Part shown: positions 1 through 10,777 of the stretch, piece after piece
How the letters are laid out: every line of letters begins with the position of its first letter
Numbering within the stretch: position 1 is the first letter of the stretch
Source of the DNA: Mucidula mucida
Taxonomy: Eukaryota > Basidiomycota > Agaricomycetes > Agaricales > Physalacriaceae
Length of the DNA stretch: 20,497 bases
Reading direction: 5' to 3'
Assembly: GCA_015501055.1 (NCBI GenBank)
Contig: JADNYV010000599.1
Span: 1-20,497, forward strand
Notes under the pieces: generated by a model
What the model was told of the DNA's origin: nothing
The model's database searches: none
The model's input: the letters and a program-made list of their open reading frames with translations, nothing else
Program-made: the position numbers and the translations under genes

Positions 1-168
1 TTGACACTAGCTATCCCGAGCATCAAGCTCATTGGCGTCGCGGCTACTGACGCCATTGTAGCCGTGGTTGCATGGTTGACTTTCGGGCTAATTCTACTCG
101 TGATACGCAACGGACAGGCAATGAGACATTGGATTGATGTGGGATATACCAAGGTCGAAGACGCATGA
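1..168 (+). CDS. MFS transporter, copy A, last exon only (5' part outside window)
   Basis: The frame is open from base 1 to a TGA at 166-168 and gives 55 residues that match the C-terminus of the complete MFS gene at 1002-2892 (its bases 2725-2892). By eye 13 of 168 bases differ, 9 of them synonymous, with replacements such as Ala/Val, Thr/Ser and Asp/His. The segment holds a last hydrophobic stretch (LILLVIRNGQAM) and the tail ending GYTKVEDA. The mostly synonymous divergence suggests that both copies were kept under selection for some time (inference). The upstream exons lie left of the window, so whether copy A is intact cannot be judged. Confidence 0.85.
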   Translation: MTLAIPSIKLIGVAATDAIVAVVAWLTFGLILLVIRNGQAMRHWIDVGYTKVEDA

Positions 169-237
169 TAGAGATGGTATAACGACTTATTCAGAGCAAA
201 ATATAATTAACAAGTATGACAGCGAAACCAACACTCA

Positions 238-357
238 ATCAATGATCAAAGCGTCGCCCAGGTCGTCATCTATTTCGTCGCCCAGTAAATCGCGGTTATG
301 ACCATCTTCTCAAGCGCAACAACCTCGCACGACATCTGCGTTGCTATTGGCCTTGGC
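238..357 (-). pseudogene. Truncated, frameshifted tail of the MOV10-like helicase gene
   Basis: On the minus strand this piece matches the last codons of the helicase gene (2964 to about 3113), including the acidic tail around DLLGDEIDDDLGDALIID. It lacks the upstream exons. Compared with the intact copy it misses a 12-nt repeat unit in the acidic tail and about 7 nt near the bases for ELSRV, and the original frame meets a stop. It is the remnant carried along by the tandem duplication of the MFS gene, convergent to MFS copy A exactly as in the intact locus. Function is very unlikely. Confidence 0.75.
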
Positions 358-1001
358 TCCGCGACAAGCCATCCCGAAGCACGAGCGAAAGGCTTGTCTT
401 AGGATAAGATCAAGGCCTAGTGTCGTAGAAGTTTCGGGCATCCGTCGTCGCGGACAACGTCTCGCTTGACAATCAAATTTTCCTCCGTACATGACTGCAC
501 CCTCTGCCCAATATAAGCAACTGCTCTGCCGCCGGCTCGTGTTCGCAGGACGCACCCGACACAGAATTTGATCGATTTTCTCAATGTCTAGATCTACTAG
601 CTGTTGACTAGCTGCGATAAGACGATCAAGTGACTGTGGGACACACAAATCCTACTACCGGTTGGAACGTATATCAGCCGGACGCTACGTCGATATCGTC
701 ATCACGATACCATCTGTACTGGACAAAGACGGCGCCTATTCTTCTGACGTGGGCATTTGTTTTGATGTCCGAACAATGATCTTCGTCATGGGCTTTGTTT
801 TTTTGTTTTTCGAGATGATTTGAGCAGTCACATATGTATCGGATGATATCCGAGAAGCATATGCTATCTTATCTAGATACTGATAAGTCAGCCTTCCTTC
901 GAACAAGTCAAATGACTCAGTAAGCCCCGGGTCGACGAGTCACCGTCGCGTATAAGTAAACATGGGCTCTATTTCGAATTCGTCTTCCTACTCGAACCAC
1001 C
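358..1001. other. Intergenic region upstream of MFS copy B
   Basis: This stretch runs between the duplication breakpoint and the MFS start. A 112-codon minus-strand frame (310-648) crosses it but resembles no family I know and runs into the helicase remnant, so I do not call it. The last 100 bases carry the promoter candidates listed separately. Nothing else is recognised. Confidence 0.5.
913..958 (+). promoter_or_regulatory. Putative MFS promoter elements: TGACTCA and TATAAGTA
   Basis: A perfect TGACTCA heptamer (Gcn4/AP-1-type bZIP site) lies at 913-919, a second half-site GAGTCA at 937-942, and a TATA-like TATAAGTA at 951-958, about 45 bp before the ATG at 1002. An out-of-frame ATG at 962 would open a 16-codon uORF overlapping the true start, if transcription begins upstream of it. 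Motif spacing fits a fungal promoter, and a bZIP site before an efflux-type transporter would fit stress control (inference). Confidence 0.4.
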
Positions 1002-2892
1002 ATGCCCACTGAAACCAGTCCCCTCATCCACAACGAGGAGCTCGAGGCTACCATACACGATCACGAAGCTGTCTATAATCGGTTTCCTGTACGCGAAAAA
1101 CGTATGATCGTCGCGCTCGTATCATGGAGTGCATTACTTCCCAGTGCGTAAGCAAAGAACCGCCATCCTACCGTCGGCGAACTTCAGTTGTTACCTGTAG
1201 TGTTCGCTTCGGGGACCTTCGTTCCTTCGATGCCTCAAATTGCTCATGATCTTGACTCGACTCCGGAAATCATCAGGTGGGACTTCGTCACCTATTAATT
1301 TCCCAGGAATTTCGAGATCTAAAACGCGTCTATGTGTTCCCAGTCTGGCTGTCAGCCTTTCTATATTTTCTACAGCCTTGGGAGCCTTGGTTTACGCTCC
1401 GTATTCCATTTATTGTAGGTTCGCCTTCACTCTGTATTGCACCATCATGACGATATACGCCTTCTTCTAGATGGACGCCGCATAGCATACTTAACCGGGT
1501 CACCGCTCTTATGCCTCGGGTCAATCGGAGTCTGCCTTTCGCGAACAGTCCCGGAACTGCTTGTGTGGCGGTGTATCCAGGCTCTGGGAACTTCTGGCGG
1601 TATGGCTATCGGTGCCTCAGTAATCGGGGACATATACAAACTGACTGAACGAGGTCGAGGTCCGTGGCACGATGATGATTTCTGCCCACTCTGAATATGA
1701 CTTGTAGCTATGGGTATCTTCTTCGGGGCGTCACTTGTAGGACCAGCACTTTCTCCTCTGGCCGGTGGTTGGGGGGCGCACTACGCTTCTTGGCGATGGA
1801 CTCAATTCTGTTTGGGAGTCGCTGGACTTCTGACCTTCTTGTTGTTATTTACCTTTTTGCCCGAGACCAGTCATCCGGGGTCTAGGGGCATTGACAAGTA
1901 TCGAGCAAAGCTTGGTGACAGCAACGGCTTCAAGTGGGTTTGGTTGAACCCTTTCGCCTCGTTTGCTATCCTGAGAAGTCCCAACATTCTCCTGGTCGTA
2001 CGCATTCGTCCTCCTCACGGCGCTATTCTACAGTCTGACGGATTTATAGACTATTGCTGGCACGTTCTGTCTGATCACAGACTTCTGTTAGTCTTTTTGT
2101 TTTGAAGTACGAAACCGTCCTCATGGTAATCATAGTCCTCATGATGCCCATTGCATATACAATTGTCAGTTTCATGTTCTTGAGCTCGTTTCCATTCTCA
2201 TTCTTACGCAGGGAGTCCGTTACAACATTACGAACGAACTTGTCATCGGAGCTTGCTTCATACCCGTAGGACTTGGTAACATGAGTACGTTGTCTTACAT
2301 CCTGCTCTTCGCGTTCGCTAAATTTGGTCTCAAGTCGGTGCGCCACTAGCAGGCTTTTTGTCTGATCGCGTTGTAATCCGCTCAATCGAAAAACACGGTC
2401 CCAGTGTCTGGCGGCCTGAAGAGCGCCTCAAAGCCGCTCTTTTCGGAGCTCTTGTACCAGTCCCGTTGTCCATTCTACTTTCTGGACTCATCACCCAATA
2501 CATACCGGGCCCATTGGGGCTTACGCTCAACTTAATGTGCTTCCTGATGAATGGTCTTGGTGTCGATCTGGTGCTCACACCATTGTGCGCGTATGTTGTA
2601 GACATCATGCGCGAGAGAAGTGCTGAAGTACTGGCTGTGACCATGTATGTTCTTGATCTTTGTCTAGTTCTATACTCATTCGCCACTCTTCAGCTCCTTT
2701 CGATCAATGTTGTTGGCTGCCGCGTTGACACTGGCTATCCCGAGCATCAAGCTCATTGGTGTCGCGGTTACTGACGCCATCGTAGCCGCGGTTGCATGGT
2801 TGTCTTTTGGTCTAATTCTACTCGTCATACGCAACGGGCAGGCAATGAGAGATTGGATCGATGTGGGATATACCAAGGTCGAAGACGCGTGA
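1002..2892 (+). CDS. MFS transporter (DHA1-like drug:H+ antiporter type), copy B
   Basis: Predicted integral plasma-membrane transporter of 471 residues. Exons by splice phase: 1002-1143, 1201-1276, 1344-1414, 1471-1659, 1708-1997, 2050-2086, 2136-2164, 2212-2284, 2335-2644, 2694-2892. The joined frame is open throughout. Visible family marks are a short polar N-terminus, the loop 2-3 motif YGRRIAYLTG, the antiporter motif C region (GASLVGPALSPLAGGW), the FLPETSHPG loop and the GAPLAGFLSD loop of the second half. The small exons 6-8 resolve what first looks like a frameshift near 2040-2140. The substrate cannot be told from sequence; fungal relatives export drugs, polyamines or metabolites. 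It is the right-hand member of a tandem pair and ends only 71 bp from the convergent helicase stop codon, so the 3' UTRs probably overlap. Confidence 0.9.
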
Positions 2893-3113
2893 TATAGATG
2901 GTATACAAATTATTAGAGCAAAATATAACTGAAGCAAATACGACATGACAGCGAAGTGAACACTCAAGGATCCTCAATGATCAACCCGTCTCCCAGGTCC
3001 CCGTCTATTTCGTCGCCCTCTTCGTCGCCCAGTAAATCGCAGCTATCACCATTTCTCAAGATCAACGACCTCACACGAGATAACTCTTCATCTGCGTCGC
3101 TTTTGGCCTTGGC
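2725..3113 (+). repeat. Tandem segmental duplication, right copy
   Basis: Partner of 1-357. Here the helicase gene continues intact beyond the point where the left copy breaks off, so this copy keeps the ancestral arrangement. Confidence 0.85.
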
Positions 3114-6100
3114 CGTGAGGTCAGCGTAGATATCAGCGGTCGGATCCCAAGAAATCCTATGACCCTTCCAACCCCCTTTCGTGTAGATGTAGTTCATGAA
3201 ACCCCGCCAAAGAGGATCCAAAGAGAGCACCTCTGGATTACCGACGACAATCAGAAGGGCTTGGGCACGTGTAACGGCAACTAAATGGATGAGATTAGTA
3301 TGCAGATAGCATGAAGTGAAGCGATCTCACCGTTGAAACGTTGGCGATTGGCAACAAAGCCCAGAGAGCGTTTGATATCGGACGTGATGAACTCTTTGTT
3401 GCTTCGAACCGTCGAAATGATGATAACGCGTCGTTCTTGACCTTGGAATTGTTCGACACTGCCAACAGTAATATCCTCCAGCTTTGGGTCTTTCTTAAGC
3501 AGGTTCATAATTTTCATCCCCTGAGCGTGGTACGGAGTGATGACACCAATATCCTTTGCAACTAAAGCATCTAATGAGCGACCATGAAGACGAAGAGAAA
3601 CCACGAGTTTACCGATGCCTCTTCTTCTACCATCAGCAATCAGGCCGGCGCAGTACTTCTTGACGATCGTAACTTCGTCGATGTTAAAGAATGACGGAGA
3701 TGACTTTTCCCTTTGGTCCTTTCCAACAACAGCGTGGAACATGACGGGGAATCTCTTCGTAGGTAACGTTTCAACCGTTTCGAGGCTTCTCGTCAATGCG
3801 GCATCTGCACAAGCCTGAAGTTCGCCATCGTAAAATTGCTCATTCGGGAACCGCAAAATATCTGGGTGTGAACGGAAGCTCTTTACCAGCTTCATGATGC
3901 TGAGGAGTTTCGTTAATGATTGGTCTCAGCGAAACATGAAGTACGTACGTGACGCCACGACCGCCGTATTCAGGAGAATCTAAGCTATAACACGGCCGCG
4001 CCATCAACCTTTGCAGATAGCTCTGCTTCAGACCAAGGTCTTTTGCTAAACTGGAATGAACAATCGGACCCAGCTGCATCAGATCTCCGGCTAAAACGAC
4101 ATTGGTGTGCTTGTCGGCCAAACCTTTGATAGGAATGACAACCTCCGGCTCTTTTCCTTGGCCAGCCTCGTCCACGAAGACCCAAGCAAAATGACCCTTC
4201 TTGACACCTAGACCGTCCAAAGCGCCAGCACTGACACAGGTCGAGACAACTACGCGATATTTTAGAACCTTCTCAAGGGTAGGCATGGCGAAGATGTTAT
4301 TGTCGTTATACAGCGAGAACGACCGTAATCCTTTCGGGAGATCTTTAAATTTACGAGTCAGTGAATTGAGTCTGAAGACCTCCATCGACGACCAGTGTGT
4401 AAGTTTCTCGGTCAAGATGTCTGCGGCAGAGTTGTTCGGCGTGCACGCAAGTATGCGGACATCCGGGTCACTTGACAGAAGCTGATTGATAGCCTCAACT
4501 AGAGTCACCGTTTTGCCTGTGCCAGGCCTAAAAGACAAGAGTCAGTCTCTAAGACGATAAAGGGATGCTTCCACGTACGGTCCGAATACGATGAACGGCA
4601 CGCTGCCGCGTGGTCGGTGCACGATGGCGGCCACAGTTTCCATCTGCTCTCTGTTATTACCGACCGAGCGGTTGAAGGGCATGATTTCGTCAATGATGTC
4701 GGCCGACATCCTTCGGGCGTTGGTAAGATGTTCAACATCTGGGAACAGGAGACGTGTGGGATTGTTCTTGTTAACGAGCGCCTGGTGCATACGTCGAAAA
4801 GAAAGACGATTTAAGACAAAGCGGACTTCGAATTTGGCCTTCTTGTAGGTATTGAATTCATCGCTGAAGCGGACGCTGACATGCTTTTCTGCGACTTTGT
4901 GCACGCAACCCTCATACCAGGTGTTGTTGGTATGTTCGACTGCTCGAACTCGGATGAAGTCGCCAACGTTCACGGAGGGGCGCCCTTCAGAGAGACCCGC
5001 GACGTCAATGCTACGGGCATAATTCGTGAGATACAAGAAAGGAAGATGCCGAAACACCTACTTGTAGCGAGGATAATCCGCTTTGATCTCGACATCCGTC
5101 ATAGAATATGCGTCAAGGTCTTGTCTATGAGAAATTAACAGTATCATAAGAAAGGACTAGCACACAGTTCAAATTTCACTTGCCTCATCTGTTCCTCCTC
5201 CAGGTAAATCATAGTTTGAAAGTACGCGCCATAAGTCGATGCAGTAAAGGACGCTGGCATGAAATTCCTGACATCCTGGCGTGCAGAGCTCTTCAAGTAG
5301 CCTTCCTTCGTGTAGATCGTCCTGATCAGGGCATTAGGGATATCGAACATAGGAAGTCTTGAGACCCATTTAGTCGGCGTCCAGCTTGGAGGACGAAGGC
5401 TTCGGTTTATAGGTCCGTCCAGACGGATATTACGACGCTTGCGAGGCGTATATGCAGACACAGGACGCAGTTCTTCGTGGTCAGCCAAATCGCCGACCGT
5501 GGCACTGATTGGGCGATGAATGATGAAGCGCCGGCGCTTTTCCTGATCGAAGAACTCAAGCTCGAGGGTATCTTCAAACTGTCCAGCATACGAAGGTTTG
5601 AATAGAATAGAAACAGTGCGAGAGCGTCCCGTCCTTATGAACTTGGGACCAGGGGCAAGAGTAATTGAAAATCTGGACGTAGAAGCAGCCTTTAGATGGT
5701 AGAAACATGCACCGATACGTGTACTTACTGGGTGTCATACTGACCTTTCCTGAAAGACGAAGCCAATCGACACTTGAGCAGGTATATGGGGGTCTCAGAG
5801 CCATCCGTACGCGTAATGACTACGATAACGCGACGAGGCGTTGAGCTTTCGTCAACGATACCAAAATCGACACCCCGAGGAGCCGACACCGATATGCCAT
5901 TCTTGTCCTGTTGTGCGATACTGAGCGTGGCCGCAATTTGCTCTTGCACAGAGTGCGTTTGCAAATGGGCATCAAAGGCATTCTCGGGAAAGTCCCTTCG
6001 GCATTGAGGGCAAGAGAGCGTCGCTACAGACACTGGCTCTGCCCTCGGGCCTGCACGCTTCGACTGCACAGGGACCGTCCCTTTCATGATCTGCTGGTGC

Positions 6101-6249
6101 CTCCGACCACGTAAATGACCCGCAAGATTGGCCGTGTCAAGAATGAGGCCGCAAGAGCATTTGGAGATGTTGTGGAGGAGTGCGCACGTCCCTGAAGGCA
6201 GGGAGCAGCCTCCAGGAGCAACAGAATCATAGCACCAGCCCACAGGCAT
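2964..6249 (-). CDS. SF1 RNA helicase, MOV10/SDE3-like, with N-terminal zinc fingers
   Basis: Predicted 969-residue ATP-dependent RNA helicase of the Upf1-like SF1 group. Exons (minus): 5729-6249, 5184-5672, 5062-5124, 4579-5010, 3949-4527, 3631-3899, 3331-3570, 2964-3280, all phases consistent. N-terminus: a CCCH-like finger (C6, C15, C22, H26), a C2H2 finger (C31, C33, H45, H51) and a second one (C80, C83, H95, H99). Core motifs: Walker A GPPGTGKT at 501-508 (split by an intron), DEAGQ at 621-625, GDLMQLGP, SFRSHPDIL, VEQFQGQE and NRQRFNVAVTRAQ at about 859-871. The C-terminus is acidic. The family acts on mRNA and in small-RNA silencing (SDE3, MOV10, Armitage), so a silencing or RNA-decay role is plausible but not shown here. 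The ATG at 6249 was chosen because the zinc-finger exon begins there. One intron is GC-AG. A broken copy of the gene's tail lies at 238-357. Confidence 0.9.
5125..5183 (-). other. GC-AG intron in the helicase gene
   Basis: The exon ends ATG AG and is followed by GCAAGT, the classic GC-type donor context; the acceptor is CATAG. Only this junction keeps the frame (M-R-Q-D-L-D-A-Y). The nearby GT donor, four bases inside the intron, gives the wrong phase. Length 59 nt. Confidence 0.75.
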
Positions 6250-6449
6250 GATGGTTCGAGTGCAAGCCGTGCTGCTTCCTCATGCCCGCGGCACTCAGGA
6301 AAATGTATTGCTCAATCGGTTCGAAGTTTCGAGCGATCGATCGACGATCGTCAACAACGTACAAGGTAATTCCCGCCCTCACCAATGAATAGCGACATTC
6401 AAACATCGACAAGTACAACATTCTTTTGTTACATAGAATAAAGTTTTGT

Positions 6450-8256
6450 TTACTTGCTATTTTCCGCGATGACTTCTTTGACTGCATCAGCAAATATCTT
6501 ACAGCCCTCCTTGATCTCCTCCGCTGTCGAATTCAGAGTCGGTATGAAGCGTATCACCTCATATATGCTCGTAGTCAGGATAAGTAATCCTTTCTCGAGG
6601 CATTTCTGGGCCACCAGAGAAGCCACTTTAGCGATAGGCGGGGGAGCATTTGCAGGCGACACCGGGAAGGTCGCGGACGCAAATTCCACGCCGATCATCA
6701 GGCCGCGTCCGCGAACATCAACAATGTAAGGTGAGATGGCGGGGTCCTTGGCGAGACTGTTGAGGGAGCTGAATAGTTCCGCAGATCTGCATGATAGATA
6801 TAAGAGAGTAGAAAGATGACCTATGATAGCGACTTTGCATACCGTGCCTTTACGTTGCTGAGAACCTTTTCTTCCTGCATAGCTTCTGCTACAGCGACAG
6901 CCGCTGCACATGAAACAGGATTTCCGGCATACGTACCACCCTATGATAGTGATAAGACAAGGAACCAGTCTATGTAGCTTCCACATACCAGCATTCCTGG
7001 CTTCAGCTGGTCAGTCAGTTCCGTCCGGCTGATGACAGCGCTGAGAGGGAAGCCATTAGCCAGTCCCTGTGCACGATGGGGCGATAAGTATGATTGATGT
7101 CATGAAGACATGATCTTACCTTAGCGGACAGAAGAATATCTGGCTTCACTCCACTTTCTTCGATCGCCCACCAAGTTCCGGTCCTTCCAAATCCGCATTG
7201 AACCTCATCTATGATGAGGAGTATACCATGCTCGTCGCATATTTGGCGTAACCCGCGAAGGAATTCAGGCGGAGCAGGAACATAGCCTCCCTCACCAAGG
7301 ACAGTCTCGATGATGAGCGCCGCAGTGTCCTTCGGAGCGGATTGCTGAGCGAGCAACAGTCGGAGCTGATAGAGTGCAGCCTGAGTTAGATCAGCTGTTG
7401 GCGTAGTCGGTGGCAATCCCATCTGGTGCCAGTATGGATATGGCGTTTTGAACGTGCCAGGCTAGTGTTACGCCACATGGTGAGTTGGACTGACGGGTTG
7501 AACGCGTGAGCATACCATGAGAGCACCGTTCCCTTCAAAATAGATCGTTTTGCTGGTCGTGACAGCCATGGCTCCATACGTTCGCCCATGATACCCGCCT
7601 ACAAATGGCATTCGATTGAGAGTAGATACTTGGAACGCGATCAATTTCACCTTGCATGCAGATAATGTTCGGGCGTCCCGTTATGATTCGCGCCATCTTT
7701 ATGCTACATTCGACCGCTTCGCTTCCGGAGTTCCAGAAGAAAAACTGGGGTCGAGTAAGATTTGACGATGGTGAGTGAGTCACCTGCAGCTTACCGAGTC
7801 CAGCGATGGATGAGGCATCACAGGCAGTAGTTTTTCTATGAGGCGGAGGTATGGTGCGTGAAACGCGATGCTGCACTAGTAAACGACGCGTATTGGTGTG
7901 TATGAACATCATAAAGCAGCGAGGAAGCTCACTTGTCCATGAACAAGGTTCATGCATTGATCGGCAGCGGCCTGGCTGACTTTGGGATGGCAATGGCCTA
8001 GAGATGGGTTAGATCTTTATGATAGGAAGATAACACGAAGTCTACCAAGGCCTGTCACACCAATGCCACAGCTAAAATCTAGGACTTTACGGCCATCTGT
8101 GAATTCCAGGTACGATCCGCTGCCTTTCGACATGATGCCATGGGTCAGACGGCCCAGTCCTTTTGTGACATGAGCTTCTCCTAATGCTTGAAGGCTGGAT
8201 GATACAACTGAGTTGGCAGACTGCAGAGAATTATTGAATCTGTCTGACCTTCCCAT
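6450..8256 (-). CDS. Class III PLP aminotransferase (4-aminobutyrate aminotransferase-like)
   Basis: Predicted 462-residue fold-type I PLP enzyme that moves an amino group from an omega-amino acid (for example GABA) to a 2-oxo acid. Exons (minus): 8046-8256, 7933-7997, 7795-7875, 7651-7744, 7516-7598, 7120-7461, 6989-7066, 6843-6940, 6450-6786. Motifs in order: [13 protein letters not shown], the PLP-phosphate region [23 protein letters not shown], the PLP-ring Asp in [13 protein letters not shown], and the Schiff-base Lys292 in LLSAKGLANGFP, which is the last codon before an intron. Length is typical of GabT-type enzymes. I see no clear mitochondrial presequence, so a cytosolic site is a guess. 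Substrate choice among GABA, ornithine and related omega-amino acids is not settled by motifs. It is divergently placed to LCB2, with about 380 bp between start codons. Confidence 0.92.
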
Positions 8257-8634
8257 TATGATGATGGTGGCTTCCGTCGAGTAAATCGTCCGTGTGGTCG
8301 CTTTATAGATTGTCGCTATTTATCGATTTGATTTGGATGGACGGCGGTCAGAATGTGTCGTGAACAAAAGATAACCTCCAAAAGAAAGTACGTCGATTAT
8401 GACAGATGTTCCAGGTCATAGAGTAGCTATGATTACTGACTAGAAGCTGAGCCTGGCTTCAGCAACAAGTAAAACGAGCTAACAAATTAGGCCGAGCGGA
8501 TAAATCTTGAAGCTCAAGTATGAGTAAAATGTGCTTAGTCAGGTCGGGGATAACAGAGAATTCGCACGGAAATAAGTTGCAGGAGAGCAACCACGGTGCT
8601 CGCTGTTCCCGACGACGACGAGACACTGTGTCCC
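8257..8634. other. Shared upstream region of aminotransferase and LCB2
   Basis: This 378-bp spacer separates two divergent start codons and must hold both promoters and 5' UTRs. I see no convincing TATA box or repeated motif. The LCB2 frame stays open back to a TAA at 8551, but that extension contains no ATG, only a GTG at 8596, so it is treated as 5' UTR. Confidence 0.6.
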
Positions 8635-10777
8635 ATGCCCACAAGTTCGCCTCTGCCATCCCCTATGGCCTTGAATAGGTCTCCGCAGCAGTCTATGTTC
8701 AAGAAACGTTCTACCCCCTCCTTGTCTCATATGGCCTCCGCCGCGTCCTACCTTTCTGCCCTGTCTCAGGCCGATGCTCGAGCGCGCAGCAGTGGCGCCC
8801 ATTCACCGACATCCACGCCGGCACTTTCTCTCTCGTCGTCGGTGACGACGTCCACGGAAGATACCGTGTTGAACGAGTCGGACGTTGACAACAGCGATGG
8901 TCTCGCCCTCCCTGCCCGTGCCCCAACCTCTGAGCAGGTCTTTACGACGGTGCACACAGAGTTTGGCCACTGCGCGGATGAGCAATACCGCTACGTCTCG
9001 CAGCACACGCCCGGTACAGAAGTCCCAGGTCACGTCGAACAGGACCCCCCTTACTACATCCTGCTCTCGACCTATATTAGCTACCTCATTCTCATATGTC
9101 TTGGTCACTTCCGCGACTTCTTTGGCAAGAGGTTCAGCCCAAAGTCTTACCGACACTTGATGCCCCACAACGTTCGTCGACTTGTTCGTTCCCTTTTTAT
9201 GCGTGACTAATGTTTGCTGAATATAGGGATACGCTCCCCTTAATTCTGATTTCGATTCGTTCTATACCCGTCGACTGAAAACGCGTATGGATGAGTGTTT
9301 CTCTCAGCCCATCACTGGTGTCGCTGGCCGGACTGTTCAACTCCTCGACCGCTATTCCGCCGACTACAATCATACCCAGATATTCACAGGCACCCGGACC
9401 CGCGCACTCAACATTTCTTCCTACAACTACCTCGGATTTGCTCAAGCCCGCGGAGGTTGCGCCGACGTAGTCGAAGAGACTATCAAGCGCTATGGAGTTT
9501 CCACGTGTGGAACGCGTCTCGAGGGTGGAACGAGTGAATTGCACAAGATTGGCGAGGCGCTTGTCGCCCAGTTCGTCGGTATGGAGGACTCGCTGATCAG
9601 CTCAATGGGTTTCGCCACCAACTCCACTTTCATTCCTGCCCTCGTGAACAAGGGGTGTCTGGTTATTTCCGATGAGTTTAACCACGCCTCGATCCGCTTT
9701 GGTGTCCGTCTCAGTGGCGCGAGCGTTCGCATGTTCAAGCACAACGACATGAACAGTTTGGAATCTCTGCTACGCGAAGTCATCAGTCAAGGTCAACCCA
9801 AGACACATCGTCCGTGGAAGAAGATTCTTCTCATTGTTGAGGGTCTCTACAGTATGGAGGGTACTCTGCTCAATCTCCCGGTCGTAATGCAGTTGAAGAA
9901 AAAGTACAAGGTACATTTACAGCTTTCTGTTACCGCGTGCTTTACACTTATGTTCACTCAGTTCTACCTCTTCATCGACGAAGCTCACTCTGTTGGCGCT
10001 CTGGGCCCACATGGACGCGGCATTGCTGATTACTTTGGCGTAGACCCGCGGTCGATTGATATTCTCATGGGAACGTTCACGAAATCGTTCGGTGCCGCTG
10101 GCGGTTACATCTCTGGAAGTAAGGCTCTGATTGATCGCCTTCGTATTCGTGGATACTCTGGGGCATATGCTGAAGCCATGACGCCTCCGGTTCTTACTCA
10201 GATAATAGCCAGCATGGGGAGCATCATGGGTGTCAAGGTTCCGATCCCTCAATCGTCTAACTCTCGCCACAGTATCGGTCCTGCTGATGATGAAATATAT
10301 CAGCACCCTGGCCCGGCGCCCGTTTCTTCGCTCCCGTCATGGGTATCGTTACCTCCTGCGCTTTCATCGGGAGAAGAAGGACGTGATCGATTGCGCCGTC
10401 TTGCATTCAATTCCCGTTATCTTCACACTGGACTGGTCAAAATGGGTTTCATCACATATGGACATCCTGCCTCGCCTATCGTTCCCCTTCTTTTGTTCAA
10501 CCCGGGTAAAATGAACATGTTCCATCGGATGATGAAGGACCGTCAGACACCTATCATCGTGGTCGTTGTGGCGTACCCGGCGACACCACTCGTGACCAGT
10601 CGAGTTCGGTTCTGTGTCAGCGCTGCACACACCAAAGAGGATATAGATATTGTGCTCCGTGCGTGTGACGAGATCGGCGATTACTTGGACTTGAAGCACG
10701 GTATTCGCAAGTCGGAGAGATGGCCGGTCGAGGAGATTATTGAACGCGCAGTAGAAGTCGCCAACATTGAACCATAG
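8635..10777 (+). CDS. LCB2: Serine palmitoyltransferase subunit 2
   Basis: Catalytic subunit of serine palmitoyltransferase, the first step of sphingolipid synthesis in the ER (L-serine plus palmitoyl-CoA to 3-ketodihydrosphingosine), acting with LCB1. Exons 8635-9171, 9227-9910, 9962-10777; 678 residues. The first in-frame ATG is at 8635. Features: a Ser/Thr-rich, probably disordered N-terminal extension of about 100 residues, one membrane segment (YILLSTYISYLILICLGHF), the alpha-oxoamine synthase core with NYLGFAQ, GTRLEGGTSELH and FIDEAHSVGALGPHGRG, and the PLP lysine Lys448 in GTFTKSFGAAGG. The intron at 9911-9961 is 51 nt without a stop, so an uncritical ORF reads through it and inserts 17 false residues in the middle of the conserved core. 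The protein is longer than yeast LCB2 (about 560) because of the N-terminal extension and a loop near GPADDEIYQHPGPAP. Confidence 0.95.

Larger units (their letters stand above)
1..357 (+). repeat. Tandem segmental duplication, left copy (visible part)
   Basis: Bases 1-357 align with 2725-3113 at roughly 90% identity across the MFS last exon, the short convergent intergenic spacer and the helicase tail. Similarity stops just after a shared GGCCTTGGC at about 357/3113. The repeat period is about 2.7 kb. The left end of the copy lies outside the window. Confidence 0.85.

Noticed and set aside
310..648. 112-codon minus-strand frame with several Cys and Arg
   Set aside because: It overlaps the decayed helicase tail and the promoter region, has no recognisable family pattern, and is within the length expected by chance.
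2040..2140. Apparent stop codons and frameshift in the MFS gene
   Set aside because: Introns 1998-2049 and 2087-2135, both with canonical ends and normal size, remove the stops and restore the expected membrane segment.
8596..8634. Upstream extension of LCB2 starting at GTG
   Set aside because: Nuclear genes start at ATG, and the first in-frame ATG is at 8635.
8803..9168. Long minus-strand frame opposite LCB2
   Set aside because: It lies entirely within the first LCB2 exon on the opposite strand and has no independent support.
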